Below the pieces are notes generated by a model. It was not told where the DNA came from. It worked only from the letters and a program-made list of their open reading frames with translations, and ran no database searches. Made by a program: the position numbers and the translations under genes. Positions 25,986 through 48,138 of a stretch of 64,000 nt of DNA are shown piece after piece (the stretch's first letter is position 1; each line of letters begins with the position of its first letter). Source of the DNA: Antedon mediterranea (Eukaryota; Echinodermata; Crinoidea; Comatulida; Antedonidae); the NCBI RefSeq assembly GCF_964355755.1, contig NC_092673.1, forward strand, positions 4,469,001 through 4,533,000, given 5' to 3'.

Positions 25986-26392
25986 ATGTTCATAATTTGA
26001 TTTGATTGATTTAAAGGACAACATGAGTGTGTGAAAATGACAATAAGCTGGGTGAAATAAAACCAAACAATAAGAATATTATGACATAAACATACACTAA
26101 TCAACTTATTTCATGTCATTTTTATGTCAATAAAGTTTTATATCAGTTTTTAGTAGATTTTTGATAGATCCTTTGACACTGATCGACATTTAACTGTCTT
26201 TGTTTTTGTAAAAACAACTCGATTTATCTACTTATTTTCTGTCTTCCTCCCTCCAACTTGACCGATATTTAATGTTGCACTTACCATATATGTAAATACT
26301 GTAGTTATCTTGTAAAGATATAGAATGGATATATAGGTTCATGGTTATAGTACTTGGTAGGTATTGTACTTTTAAGTAGAGTAGATATTTTG

Positions 26393-26479
26393 CCCGAACA
26401 TGACATCATCATGTCCACATAATGTGCACATCACATTTTTTTTGTCGCATAAAGTTTGGTAGTGGAGACAGAGCTTTAG
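26393..26479. mobile_element. Truncated MITE family A copy
   Basis: Right-hand half only: TGACATCATCATGTCCACAT to GTAGTGGAGACAGAGCTTTA. Confidence 0.75.
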
Positions 26480-26531
26480 GTGATACAATTGATATTTTAA
26501 TTTAAAAGAAGTGAATTATGTCATAAGATGG

Positions 26532-26617
26532 TTATTGCGTTTGCGTTGAACGCGTTGGCATTGAACGCGTTTGCATTTAACGCGTTTTCACTGAACGCGT
26601 ATTCATTGAACGCGTTA
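26532..26617. repeat. 15-bp AACGCGTT tandem array
   Basis: Five units of TTGAACGCGTTTGCA type. Each contains the palindrome AACGCGTT, giving five ACGCGT sites in about 70 bp. Confidence 0.92.
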
Positions 26618-26864
26618 TGCAAATTCATCAGAATTCCGAGCGTGTAATTTTTCCAAAAATATAATAAAAATAAATTGTTGATGTAGTTTTCGACTTAATA
26701 TAAAAGAGGATATCTGATGTAACTGGTCTCTTCGGTATAGTGTCAAGCAACAATAAACATCCCTGCAGTTTCTTGGCTGGCGACATAACTTTTTCCAACT
26801 AGGCCCCCAATGTTGTGCAACACCGTTGTAATTTGCACGATCAGGAATCATCAGGCACCATCAG

Positions 26865-27220
26865 TAAGCTTGGTTCCCACTAGAACGTAACGCAAGGACG
26901 TAAACGCAAGGCAAGCGTTTTAACCAATGACAAGCGACGTTATAGACAGTTAAGCTTGGTTCTCACTAGAACGTAACGCAAAGACGTAAATGCAACGCAA
27001 GCGTTTTAACCAATGGCAAGCGAAGTTTAGCAATCACAAGCGAATAAGCCTTCGCTTGTGATTGGTCAGTTCACTTGCGTTGCGTTACGTCGTTGTGTTG
27101 CGTCGCTAGTGGGAACCACGCTTTAGCAATCACAAGCGAATAAGCCATCGCTTGTGATTGGTCAATTCACTTGCGTTGCGTTACGTCCTTGTGTTGCGTA
27201 GCCAGTGGGAACCACGCATA
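26865..27220. mobile_element. Nested or tandem MITE family B copies
   Basis: A new left end (AAGCTTGGTTCTCACTAGAA) starts at about 26953 inside the first copy. Right ends CTAGTGGGAACCACGCTTTA and CCAGTGGGAACCACGCAT follow at about 27103-27124 and 27201-27220. The interior AATCACAAGCGAATAAGCC is duplicated. Confidence 0.85.
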
Positions 27221-27728
27221 CATACAAAACATGAAGCAATAAAAACAATAAAAATATTTTTGATTGATTAATTGATGGGGGTGTGGGGGATAGACCGTTC
27301 ATGATAAAAACGAATTAGCATGGACAATATTTATTTTAGTAGGATGGACAATATCCGATCTGAGCTTATGAATCATATTGTAAAGGAAGTTATGTATAAG
27401 AAGCGTAATTGGTATAAAGTGATATTAATGAGTTCGTGAACAGATAGAGGGGAATGGCACCAAAGGTTACGTTTAACACGTGCACTGTGTATAATGTTTC
27501 AATATATGTGTTTTAAGTAAAGTTCATATCAATTAAACTTCGTATTGTACATGCTTACAACATTTCTTCTTTTTTTCAAATAGCTTATCGTCGAGGATGT
27601 TCAACTTCTTGATGGATGACGTCATCATCATCATCACTCCACAAAGTATCTATATTTCTCCATTTGTATTTATTTCTTGATTTCTGAGGAGAAAACAAAT
27701 CTCTACAAACATATAATCAGGTCATTCA

Positions 27729-27892
27729 TAAAGCTGGTTCACACTAGGACGTAACGCAAGGACGTAAACGCAACGCAAGCGTGTTGACCAATGACAAGCG
27801 ACAGTTCGAATAATTAATCGCTTGTGATTGGTCAACTAACTTTACGTTGCGTTACGTCCTTGTGTTACGTCTCAGTGAGAACCACGCTTTAA
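27729..27892. mobile_element. MITE family B copy
   Basis: Ends AAGCTGGTTCACACTAGGAC and CTCAGTGAGAACCACGCTTT are inverted, and the interior has GTGTTGACCAATGACAAGCG. Confidence 0.85.
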
Positions 27893-27985
27893 TAAAAGAA
27901 AGAAAAGAAAGATAAATGTGTGTCTATTATTTCTACAAAAAAATTAAATCTGTCGTCGTTTATTCTCTCATCTATGTTCCCCAGG

Positions 27986-28669
27986 TAAAGCCTGGTTCCC
28001 ACTAGAACGTAACGCAAGGACGTAAACGCAACGCAATCGTTTTAACCAATGACAAGCGAAGTTATAGACAGTTAGCAATCACAAGCGAATAAGCCATCGC
28101 TTGTGATTGGTCAATTAACTTGCGTTGCGTTACGTCCTTGTGTTGCGTCGCTAGTGGGAACCACGTTTTATAAGCGATGGATTATTCGAACTGTCACTTG
28201 TCATTGGTCAACATGCTTGCGTTGCGTTTACGTCCTTGCGTTACGTTATAGTGGGAACCAATCTAAAGCTTGGTTCCTACTAGAACGTAACGCAAGGACG
28301 TAAACGCAACGTAAGCGTTTTAACCAATGACAAGCGAAGTTATAGACAGTTAGCAATCACAAGCGAATAAACCATCGCTTGTGATTGGTCAATTCACTTG
28401 CGTTGCGTTACATCCTTGCGTTGCATCGCTAGTGGGAACCACGCTTTAAGGACGTACGTATACGCAACGCAAGCAAGTTGACCAATGACAACATTCGAAT
28501 AATCAATCGCTTGTGATCAGTAAAGTGAGCTTATTCGCTTGTGATTTCCAACTGTCTATAACTTCACTTGTCTTTGGTTAAAACGCTTGCGTTGCGTTTA
28601 CGTCCTTGCGTTACGTTCTAGTGGGAACCAAGCTTTACGTTGCACTTGCGCCTTTGCGTTGCGTCTCAT
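27986..28669. mobile_element. Cluster of MITE family B copies
   Basis: Several complete and partial palindromes lie end to end. Ends of the GGTTCCCACTAGAACGTAAC and GTTACGTT(C/A)TAGTGGGAACC types alternate at about 27992, 28157, 28250, 28267, 28430 and 28620. Neighbouring copies share CAATGACAAGCGAAGTTATA and its reverse. The arrangement suggests repeated insertion of the element into itself or amplification by recombination. Confidence 0.87.
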
Positions 28670-30479
28670 TCCGGGTTTAGATGCCGTATCTCCGTATCTG
28701 TGTCTGTACATTAAACCTCTTTTTACTATTTCATTTTCAAACAATGATATTGTATAGTCTTACCCATGATTTCATTTCTTTCAATATGTGTACATTATAG
28801 GCCTACAACTATACAAAAAATAGATCACACAACGAAGCCTAAATTTTAATTGAGTACATGAAATAATAACAAAGTTTTAACCTGTCAGGGTTCTAAATCG
28901 GCTCGTTTGAACATGCAATTTACGATGTACCTTTGTACCGGTTGAAGAGTTCACAGAGTAAAACACATCATGATGACGATGAGATTGGAATTTACAAGCA
29001 CTTTGGGACAAGACAATCTGTTGACAACCTCCCAAAACAGGGGTAACACCGTTGATCACGTGAGGGCCATTAGCGAGGATGAGTCAGCCGATTGGTATTA
29101 CAGAAGACCTGGTAGGCCCTATTCCTCAAACCAGAAAATTGACCTCTTTATTTATAAGTATTGAAAAGGTGTTTATGTTTTATGTATTACAAATTAGAAA
29201 CCAAATGATGGTGGAAATAGTGGTTATACTAAAATAAATAGGGAGTCTCCCGTGAGACGCGGTAAGGTTTAAATCGTGACTGTACAGTACAGTCACGTGG
29301 GTATGGACATGACGTCACAACCGTCACATGATTGCATATAATAATAATTATAGTAAATTAATTACAGCGTAATTAGATAGTAACACTGCCTCGCTACCCG
29401 TAAATAGTTATTAACTCATCGTTATGATATTTACTGCAATATTTATTGTTATGTTTATCTAACTTATGTTAGTGAAATGGAATTTAAGATGATTTGTGTA
29501 GCCTACATGGTATTGGCATGTTGATTTTCTTGTACTTAATGTAATGTACTTTCTATCTATATATAGGCCTACTTTCTTTATGTACTGTTTTGATAGTTTT
29601 CCACCGTTGCCTCTTATGCTAATGTTTGATGTTTTAGTGTACTTTTTATTCAGTATTTTTGTAAATGCAATACTTTCAGCTTCTGCTGCTTTGTGTATAT
29701 ATATGTTTTTTTATACCGAAATGAAATAAATGTACTTTCTATCTGTTCTTTCTATACAATCTTGTGTGTAGTAAAATTGGTCTATAATTAGTGACAGAGA
29801 TTAAGATGACGAATTTTCCATTTTATACAAAATATTATGAAAAAATGCAGGTCTATGTTTGATTTAAACATTATCACTTTCTAACAAATAACAAATAAAT
29901 AGGAAAATTACAACTTAGTTTGATGAAGCTTAGAAAAAAGAAGATCCAAAATTAATTTAAATCTATTGTGCGTGACATTGACTGGAGATTGGGTGAATGG
30001 TGGGAGGGAAAATTAAAATAAAAAGAATTGCAGAGCTAAAAGGTATGTTTATTATTTGCAATTTCACATTATTTAGTAGTATACTTATGAAACGCCATAT
30101 GTGCCAAAATATTTATTATATTATTCATATTTCATAGTCTATGAGATTAATTAATTTCTAAAACCATTAAAATAACCACTGTGCAATAGTTGCTGTTACA
30201 CTGTATTTTCAAAATTGTAAAACTATTCATTCGAACAGTTGTCATGTTGCTACTACTGTATTCAAATTGTTAAAGTTATATATTCTATGTTTTAACGAGA
30301 GGATCCCAACCGTCATAACGTTGTCAAAAGCGTTGACGTATAAGCTCCCTCACGAATTATGGCATACTTGAACTTATATTTGAAACTTTAGCAACATATT
30401 TGTCCATTTTAATTGTCTCGTTACTAATGGATTCCAGATAGGGACGACAACGGATGATCCTTGAGTCTCTCACCTAAGG

Positions 30480-30780
30480 CAAACGTTACAATTTAGACAC
30501 TTAACGGACACTTTATACCCAATTAGAACAGCACGTTTAGGTAGTTGACAACGGGCCTTCTCGTGCTTGTTAGCCTGCCCAGGCGTAATGAGTCGCATCG
30601 TAAATGACAAGGAATATCAGCGCTAATATCCTAAAAGCACGTCCTCAACGAGACACAACGTGGCGGATTACAAGTTTATATTTTCGCGAGCAATTTCGCT
30701 AATACGCGCTAACGACTTACTTGACAGAATGCTTAAAAGTGTTCGGTGGAATGACTTGCGAACAACGTAAATATACAAAA
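30480..30780. promoter_or_regulatory. Candidate distal regulatory block
   Basis: Unique-looking, GC-richer 300-bp block in AT-rich intergenic DNA with no coding potential. It is about 12.5 kb upstream of the homeobox start and 3 kb upstream of the next gene. The call rests on composition only. Confidence 0.2.
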
Positions 30781-31450
30781 TCCGTACATTATCTCGCATT
30801 ACTTTCTGCAAATCATTTCAAATCCACAAAGTTTGATGTGTTCTGCAAACAATTAACGAAAGCGATTTAATTTAATATCTTTAATAGGCCCTTACTTCGA
30901 AAATAGAAACTTGTATTTTTTTTCAGTAAACACTGTTAATGTGTAAAATCCATTCATTTAACAATATGGCAAAGTGATATTAAACGGTAAAATATTTATT
31001 CAACAAACACAGTAGGTCATATAGTCATCAGTGTAATTACGGTGTTGATTTTTATAGACATGATATCAACCAAATAAGGAGAAGATTAAAAGGAAGTCTG
31101 CGTTCAATAAACATGGAACATCTTGAAATTATAATTCACTTTTTCCTATACGTGACTGTTACTGCTATTTTTGTTAACAGTCTCTCGCTATATCGTTTTT
31201 CTTCGACGTTAACCTATATCGTTTTTCTTCGCCGTCAACCATTATTTATTGACTGCAACAATACTTGGTTAAGTAAATATATACAAAAGCAAGAGTGTAG
31301 AGAGAATATTTGTTTGTATAAACTTTAAAGAAGATGAAAAGACAATTGTATTTTTTTCATTGCTCAAGAATATCTATTTATTTACTTACAAACAATTAGA
31401 AGGCAATAAACCATTCTTCTGGTCAATTGAATCTGTATCGCGAATGTTAA

Positions 31451-31623
31451 TTAAGCGTGGTTCCCACTAGAGACGCAACGCAAAGGACGTACGCGCAACG
31501 CAAACGAGTTGACCAATGACAAGCCGAAGCCACTGTTTGAATAATCCATCGCTTGTTATTGGTCAAATCACTTACGTTTTGTTACGCCCCTGCGTTGCGT
31601 CGCTAGTGGGAACCAAGCCTTAG
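31451..31623. mobile_element. MITE family B copy
   Basis: Ends AAGCGTGGTTCCCACTAGAG and CTAGTGGGAACCAAGCCTTA with the ACCAATGACAAGCC core. Confidence 0.88.
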
Positions 31624-31949
31624 GCCTACCCGTTGAATATTTAACTCATTAACGATTATTTGTGAAGCAGTAAAGTAAGTAAGCACTAGTGATGTGTCTA
31701 TTTACCCGCATCATTCATTCATTAAAACGACGCGGCTTGTGTCTGTCTAATGACCGTGATTACAATTACGGAGATATTTAAATTACCTTTAACAAGAGTT
31801 TACCGAGATCTATCTTTCGGCACAACCGGTTATATATACAATAAATCATACTCAATATTTTAGTGTGCGGAACTGATTTAATAAAAGTGTTGTTTCTGTC
31901 AAAATTGCGTTTTTACTTTAATTTCCTCTCGACTTAAAATAAAGGATGT

Positions 31950-32170
31950 GTGGATGACTTTGATGCTCGGGCAACCGAGTGTATCGCCTGGGTGAGGGGC
32001 TCAGAATGGCGTGCAAAGTAAATGGGTAAAGCGGAGAGAAAATGATTGATGGCTTGGGTTGATATCAACACCAAATTCAGTTCAAACGACATGCTTTTAA
32101 ACGGTTTCAGAGGTTTTAGGTTAGCTGATCAGGTGGAAGGAGCATTGTCAGCATGGAGTGGTTTGATGTC
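31950..32170. promoter_or_regulatory. Candidate distal regulatory block
   Basis: A 220-bp GC-richer block without repeats or an open frame. It includes TGATTGATGG, which fits a Pbx/Hox-type composite site, and several GGTT/AACC words. This is composition-based inference only. Confidence 0.2.
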
Positions 32171-32861
32171 ACGTTGAATTCACTAGAAATTACAAAGAAA
32201 GATGGGAATTTTGAATTTGATAAATAATTAAATAAATATATTTAGGGAGACAATATTGGCGGAAATATGCAGAGGTGTGTATGAGAGCGGAAAGAAATAT
32301 CAATAGTTGGTCAACTCCACATTGCAAAATGTTCCACAGGCCCGGAATCTACTTAAAACCCAACCCCACACTGTCCGATTATCAGCACTTCATGTTTGTA
32401 TAATTAGGCAACTTCGTAAAATTTGGTCTCCACTCCAATATCAGAAATAATTGTTGAAATACTATAAAAATAGTTCTTATCTAATCACTTATAATAAGTG
32501 GTAATACATTGGCCTTACAAAGGATTTGCAAATTAAATTGGATGGCCTGTTTAAATGTCGTGTAACAATTTAGCCCTACTCAATGATCCATATAAACCAC
32601 TCAATCAGTTAATTATAATATAGCAAATGAGATATAAAAGCTGCTGTTAGCGGTCTTAATTTAGTTAGTACCTTCCACGGAAGCACGATTTATACACAAT
32701 TAGTTCCATTATAAAATAAATCTACACAGTTAATAATTAGAATATGAATTTAAAAGTTTAGACCTATTATTACTACGGCTTATTATCGCACACGTTCTAC
32801 AGTTTCCGAATTAATGTGTTTGTCGTCCTCTATATATAATTTATTAACGAACTTTTGACCA

Positions 32862-33068
32862 ATGACTGTCGTGAGAATTCTGACGTCATTTTTCGCGGCA
32901 GCAGCAGTGTGTGAGAGAGATCTGACGGCGCGGAGAGATGTTGTCTGCATGATAAAAAAGAGGATGTCAAAATACAAACAAACTACGATTAGGCCTAGGC
33001 CTAAGCTTAATAATTTTGTTAATTGTCACCGAAAAATGTCAGGTTATTATGAAGGAATTGTTGCATCG
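32862..33068 (+). CDS. Possible first exon of the small coiled-coil gene
   Basis: An open frame of 69 codons ends in phase 0 at a weak donor (TCG|GTATTT), which would join in frame to the exon at 33514. It starts with a hydrophobic, Ala-rich run, so the true start may instead be an internal Met (codons 30, 35 or 59). The evidence is only phase and position. The real first exon may be elsewhere between 32.7 and 33.5 kb. Confidence 0.3.
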
Positions 33069-33099
33069 GTATTTTTACTTTTACTTTTCAATTTATATG

Positions 33100-33370
33100 T
33101 AGGAGGCCTCTACGCTAGGCCTAGCTAGTTGGTAGCCTAGACTACTACTAGCTAGGCCTAGGCCTAGGCCTAGTAGGCCGTAGCTACTACTAGGCTAGGC
33201 CTAGCTAGAGTAGGCCTAGTACGCGCCCTAATAGGCCTCCTAGCGTAGTTAGCTGGTTTACCTACCTATCTAGGCTACCTATGTAGGCCTAGACTAGCAT
33301 AGCCATAGATAGGCTACCTAGTTAGTAGCAGTAGTACTAGGCCTAGCAAAAGGCTAGTAGCCTAGGGCCA
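33100..33370. repeat. TAGGCCTA/CTAG-rich low-complexity tract
   Basis: About 270 bp built almost entirely from overlapping TAGGCCTA, CTAGGCCTAG, GCTAGCC and TACTACTAG words without a fixed period. Nearly every stretch can pair with another. It lies in the first intron or leader of the small coiled-coil gene. Confidence 0.8.
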
Positions 33371-33513
33371 TTCTTTCCCTTTTACCAGCCTGGTGGTGGA
33401 GTCGAGTAGGCAAGCCTACCTAACTAATAAAACCTCTAGCTAGCTAGCCTACCTATTCCATCCTAAGACCAGTGGTGTATGTGCTGTTCCTAATCTCCCC
33501 ATTTTTTTGTTAG

Positions 33514-35491
33514 AAATTAAAATCACCCAGAAGGTGGTCATCATCTCAAACAAGTGATTCAAGTTCAAATTCAAGCTTACACAGTGATGTTGGGACAGAT
33601 CAAGTGAGTAGAATAGGTGCACTAGCCTAGATAGTAATAACAGTAGTAAGCCTACTGTCTAGATCTACAATACATTGTGTATGATGATATGATGAAACTA
33701 TACCTAGGCCTAGGCTAGTCCTACTATTTTAGGCTAGCTGGAGATCTAGTACTAGCCTAGGCCTTATTCTGAATAAACCATATTATAATACGCCACTAAG
33801 TTTATTACTATTCTACAGTAGTGGTGATACATACTTAAACCACTGACCTGTACAATAAAAGCAAAAGTACCAAGTTTAATTCAAACACAGAGGGCTCTCT
33901 TTTAATTTTTGAGTGTTGAAAACTATTTTAATAGTTTAATATTATCATCATCATAACAGTTTTCAACAACACTCATAAATGTGTTTGTGTTAGTAGCTTT
34001 TTAAAGCTATATAATTTTAATCATTCTATCTATCTAGGCAATTAGTTCATCCATTGTTGAATGAAGCCCTCCTCATAACATTTCTATTTCTGTCTAATTC
34101 TTGCTGTCCTAGTCCATGCAGCCGTTCCAATGTATGTTGTTAGATCATCTCTCCACCTTCTTTTTTGTCTTCCTCTTTTCCTCTTTCCTACCCTTGGTTG
34201 CCATTCTGTTAATCTGTATGTCCATCTATTATCTTGAAATCTCGCCACATGCCCAGCCCATCTCCATTTTGAGTGTCTTACTTTCTCCATTATATCTGTA
34301 ACACCTGTCTTTTTTCTTATGATTGTATGATTTACCCTGTCTCGAAGCGATAAGTTCATCATCTTCCTTTCCATTGCTCTTTGAGTAGTTGTAAGTTTCT
34401 GTTCAAGTTCCTTTGTTATTGCCCATGTCTCTGAACCATATGTCATACTTGATAGCACACATTGGTTAAATAATTTCTTTCTCAGTGACATTGGTATACT
34501 CTTGTCAGTCAACATGTGTTTGTGTCTGCCAAAATTCATCCATCCTGCTTTTATTCTTAACATAACTTCTTCCTTCGTGGTGTCTTCCATTTTCAGTGTT
34601 TGTCCTAGATATTTATATTCTTCCACTTTTTCTAGTTTCCGGCCCTCTATTTCAATGTCTTCCTGTGTGTCAAAGTTAGTCATGTATTTTGTTTTGTCTT
34701 TGTGCATAGTTAGTCCGATTGATTTACTCTCCTTAATCATTGAATGTTATCAAATATTATTTGATGTTTTTCCAAACTTTAGAAAGAAACTCCATCAAAA
34801 TCACTTGACGTCTATGAATTTGTTGCATCACCACCAAAGCATACAAATAAAAAACTGAAGCATGTTATCAACAAACCTAAGCTTGAATTTAAGGTACATT
34901 AACTCTTCATTTTAATCAATGAACAATTATGTAATGGTTATATGATTGAAGAATCTATGAAATCTTATTGTTGTTTACGATAAAGTAATAAATGACAACT
35001 GTGTTATCAATAATTTGCTGTCCTGCCTCAAGTCCATGAACATTTCTGGTTAATAAGGATGAGAGAAGGAAAATATATTCCTAACAAGAGATTACATTGT
35101 AAAAACTGTTCTGCAGGTTGGAATGACAGAGTTACATCCCCATATCTTGGGAAATCTCTTTGTAAATGTGAGGTATTTTATACATATACGTCTTCAACAG
35201 TTTCTTATATGTAAAATGAAAAAAAAAATATTCATATAGAAATCAGTCAAGAAGAAGATGATACAAGACATACTTGAAATCAATGAAGAGGTTAAGATGT
35301 TAAAAAAGGGAAATAAAGAGACGGAATCAGAAAGAGAGGTAAGAAATTATGACAAACTGATATTAACTCCTGTATTATTTATTGTTTCGTAAAATAAAGA
35401 AACAGTATTGTATTAACAGCTTGTAAAGAGTATTAAAACGTGCGCTGAAATACTGATATTTACAAAAAACACTGAGATAAATCAATGGTAA
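33514..35491 (+). CDS. Small coiled-coil protein, possibly CENP-R-like
   Basis: Exons 33514-33603, 34783-34893, 35117-35167, 35240-35338 and 35420-35491 each have good AG/GT borders and are all phase 0, giving 140 residues plus an uncertain N-terminus (see 32862-33068). The product has a Ser-rich basic start, a YEFVASPPK segment, then a Lys/Glu-rich helix (KKKMIQDILEINEEVKMLKK) and a short tail ending NQW before TAA. AATAAA follows at 35504. The order Ser/Lys-rich region, FASP-like motif and C-terminal helix recalls CENP-R (ITGB3BP), an inner-kinetochore protein, but the similarity I can see is weak and I leave the symbol blank. A LINE fragment sits in the intron before the second exon. The gene converges on KIF11, with about 780 bp between stop codons. 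Confidence 0.68.
34084..34745 (-). mobile_element. 5'-truncated non-LTR retrotransposon, RT C-terminal part
   Basis: A 218-residue open frame (34740-34084) reads as the end of a LINE endonuclease/reverse-transcriptase polyprotein. Landmarks are KTKYM, EEYKYLGQTL, SSMTYGSETWA, AMERKMMNLSLRDR, KWRWAGHVAR and KRKRGRQKRRWRDD, the usual thumb and tail motifs of RTE/BovB-like or related families. The N-terminal endonuclease and the catalytic YADD region are absent, so it is a dead fragment. It is antisense to the coiled-coil gene and ends only about 40 bp before that gene's exon at 34783. The frame is intact, implying fairly recent insertion. Confidence 0.9.
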
Positions 35492-35503
35492 ACAAACATT
35501 CAA

Positions 35504-35509
35504 AATAAA
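35504..35509 (+). terminator. Polyadenylation signal AATAAA
   Basis: Canonical AATAAA 12 bp after the stop codon of the small coiled-coil gene. It supports 35420-35491 as the last coding exon. Confidence 0.6.
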
Positions 35510-36273
35510 GTGCTTGACTTTTTCTAATTATATTGATAGGACTAATACTCAATAATTTTATATTCATTGCAGTATATAAAATTGCAATATTTCATTATCA
35601 TATTTTACCTAAAGTGCATAACTATGAGTTATGATTATTATATTATTATATTATAATATTCTAAAGCAAGCTGTGATATGGAATTTTCTATATTACTAAT
35701 AATACTATTAGTTTAAGTATTAGTTTTGTACTATTTATCCCAAACACTCTGCTTATCTATTAATTTCATTTTACCAAACTATTGAAGAATTTTAAAGTAA
35801 GTTTATGATCAATACAATTGTACTTAATTACATATTAATATAGCATGATCAGTGCAAACGCGATGTAATCAGTATGGTTTAATTAAAACTTATGAACATA
35901 TAGATGACAAATGATAATGGATGACCTGTAACAAAAATATCACTACACTAAATGGCTATGGAATTACAATTTTATCTTCTATAAGACTTAAGGTACTTTC
36001 ACACACAATACGATATTCCATTATTTAACAAAACGCTGCTGTCGTGAAACAACATGTGTAAATGTACCTTTACAAACTATTTTACAATAATACATTTTAT
36101 ATATAAAGTTACAATAAAGGAAAAAATAAAAATAAATTATTAATTAGTACATTGCCCACAAATGTAGAATAGTTTGCCAAAATTAAGATACCAAAAACAA
36201 GTAGACTTGCACCATGAATTACAGACTAGGTATTTATAGAATGAAGTGCAATAACCTCATATTAGGAGTTGCT
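35510..36273. other. Convergent 3' intergenic region
   Basis: AT-rich sequence between the two convergent stop codons, presumably the KIF11 3' UTR plus a short spacer. I see no repeat or open frame. Confidence 0.5.
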
Positions 36274-47220
<10,947 letters not shown>

Positions 47221-47530
47221 TTTGTATGATGAATTAAGTAAAAAATCTTATAAAAAGAGAATTCTTCCAAACAAAACCAGCTCAACAAAAGTACAAACCG
47301 ATGATTCAAATTTATTGAGACCAGCAGTTGAATCTCCCACTTTAAATCAAATTGACCAATCACAATTGGTATAGGTTATCTTAGATGCATGGTGGGATAG
47401 CAAGATGGCAGCTTACTGAAGGCGGATTGACATCGTCGATAGATTTTAGCCTAAAATAAATCATTAAAATTATAATATTTCCACTTAATTTTAGACTACA
47501 AATTTATAGTGTTAATTTACGGTAGGTTTC
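47221..47530. promoter_or_regulatory. Bidirectional KIF11/XPNPEP1 promoter region
   Basis: KIF11 starts at 47220 on the minus strand and XPNPEP1 runs the other way. Seen here: CCAAT at 47356-47360, ATTGG (reverse CCAAT) at 47365-47369, TTTAAA at 47341-47346, and AAGATGGCAG near 47403, similar to a YY1 site. Paired CCAAT boxes near a CHR-like TTTGAA/TTTAAA are typical of mitotic-gene promoters. A GT donor-like GGTAGGT near 47520 could end a non-coding XPNPEP1 first exon. Transcription starts are not visible from sequence alone. Confidence 0.45.
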
Positions 47531-48138
47531 TTTTTTCAAGCCATGGTATAAATTTAGTGTTATTCAATACTGTAAGTATATTGTATGTGAATATAAATCA
47601 AGGCTAGGCCTAGCCTAGCTAGGCCTACTACTAGCTAGGGTAGGCGGTGTACATCGTGTTCGGCCGCAAACGGTTTCGGCCGCAATGTTTTGAATGCCCA
47701 TATAAGGCGCTATGTATGGAGCGCCAACTATGCATCAACTTCCGTTTGTTCTGCTGGTCTTTTCATTGGGTTATTCCATTCTAAAAATGTGGGTGCATTC
47801 TAACGTGATCGATCGAAATTGACCGACATAAAATGTACGGCGTATTATCATATTACTTTCTGTGATATAAGTATTATTTAGAATGCTGTGGTGTGGATAT
47901 ATTTATTCGGTTTTCGGGTAGGCTAGGCCCAAATATCGGGTTATTGTTGAGACAATAATGTTGAAGTGACCCATCTGTCTTGTACCCTGGATATAGGAAT
48001 ATACTGTATATATATAGGATATATTAATCAACTCTAAATTGTATTATATGATAATGATTGTGAAAAAATTAAATAAGTAAGACTAATAATAAGATTGGAA
48101 TATTATAATAAGATTAACAAAAGATGTATTAACTATTA
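47531..48138 (+). other. Probable XPNPEP1 leader intron
   Basis: Sequence between the promoter region and the first coding exon. It includes a short TAGGCCTAG-rich patch near 47600-47640. No coding region is supported. Splicing from an upstream leader to the acceptor at 48890-48891 is inferred. Confidence 0.4.

Larger units (their letters stand above)
28670..32860. other. Intergenic region between homeobox and small coiled-coil gene
   Basis: No coding exon can be supported. It holds a B MITE (31451-31623) and two GC-richer, low-repeat blocks (about 30480-30780 and 31950-32170). Near 29720 a stretch ends in AAATGAAATAAATG like a retroposon tail. A 71-codon plus frame at 31113-31328 contains a duplicated TATATCGTTTTTCTTCG word and looks incidental. 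Confidence 0.45.

Noticed and set aside
28877-29164. Overlapping frames on both strands near 29 kb
   Set aside because: The DNA is less AT-rich here, but neither frame has a recognisable domain, splice borders or a neighbouring exon.
29544-29729. 61-codon plus frame with hydrophobic stretches
   Set aside because: Composition follows a T-rich tract ending in an AAATGAAATAAATG tail that resembles a retroposon 3' end; no splice partners or family match.
31113-31328. 71-codon plus frame with a signal-peptide-like start
   Set aside because: It contains an internal duplication of a TATATCGTTTTTCTTCG word and no cysteine pattern or homology that would support a secreted peptide.
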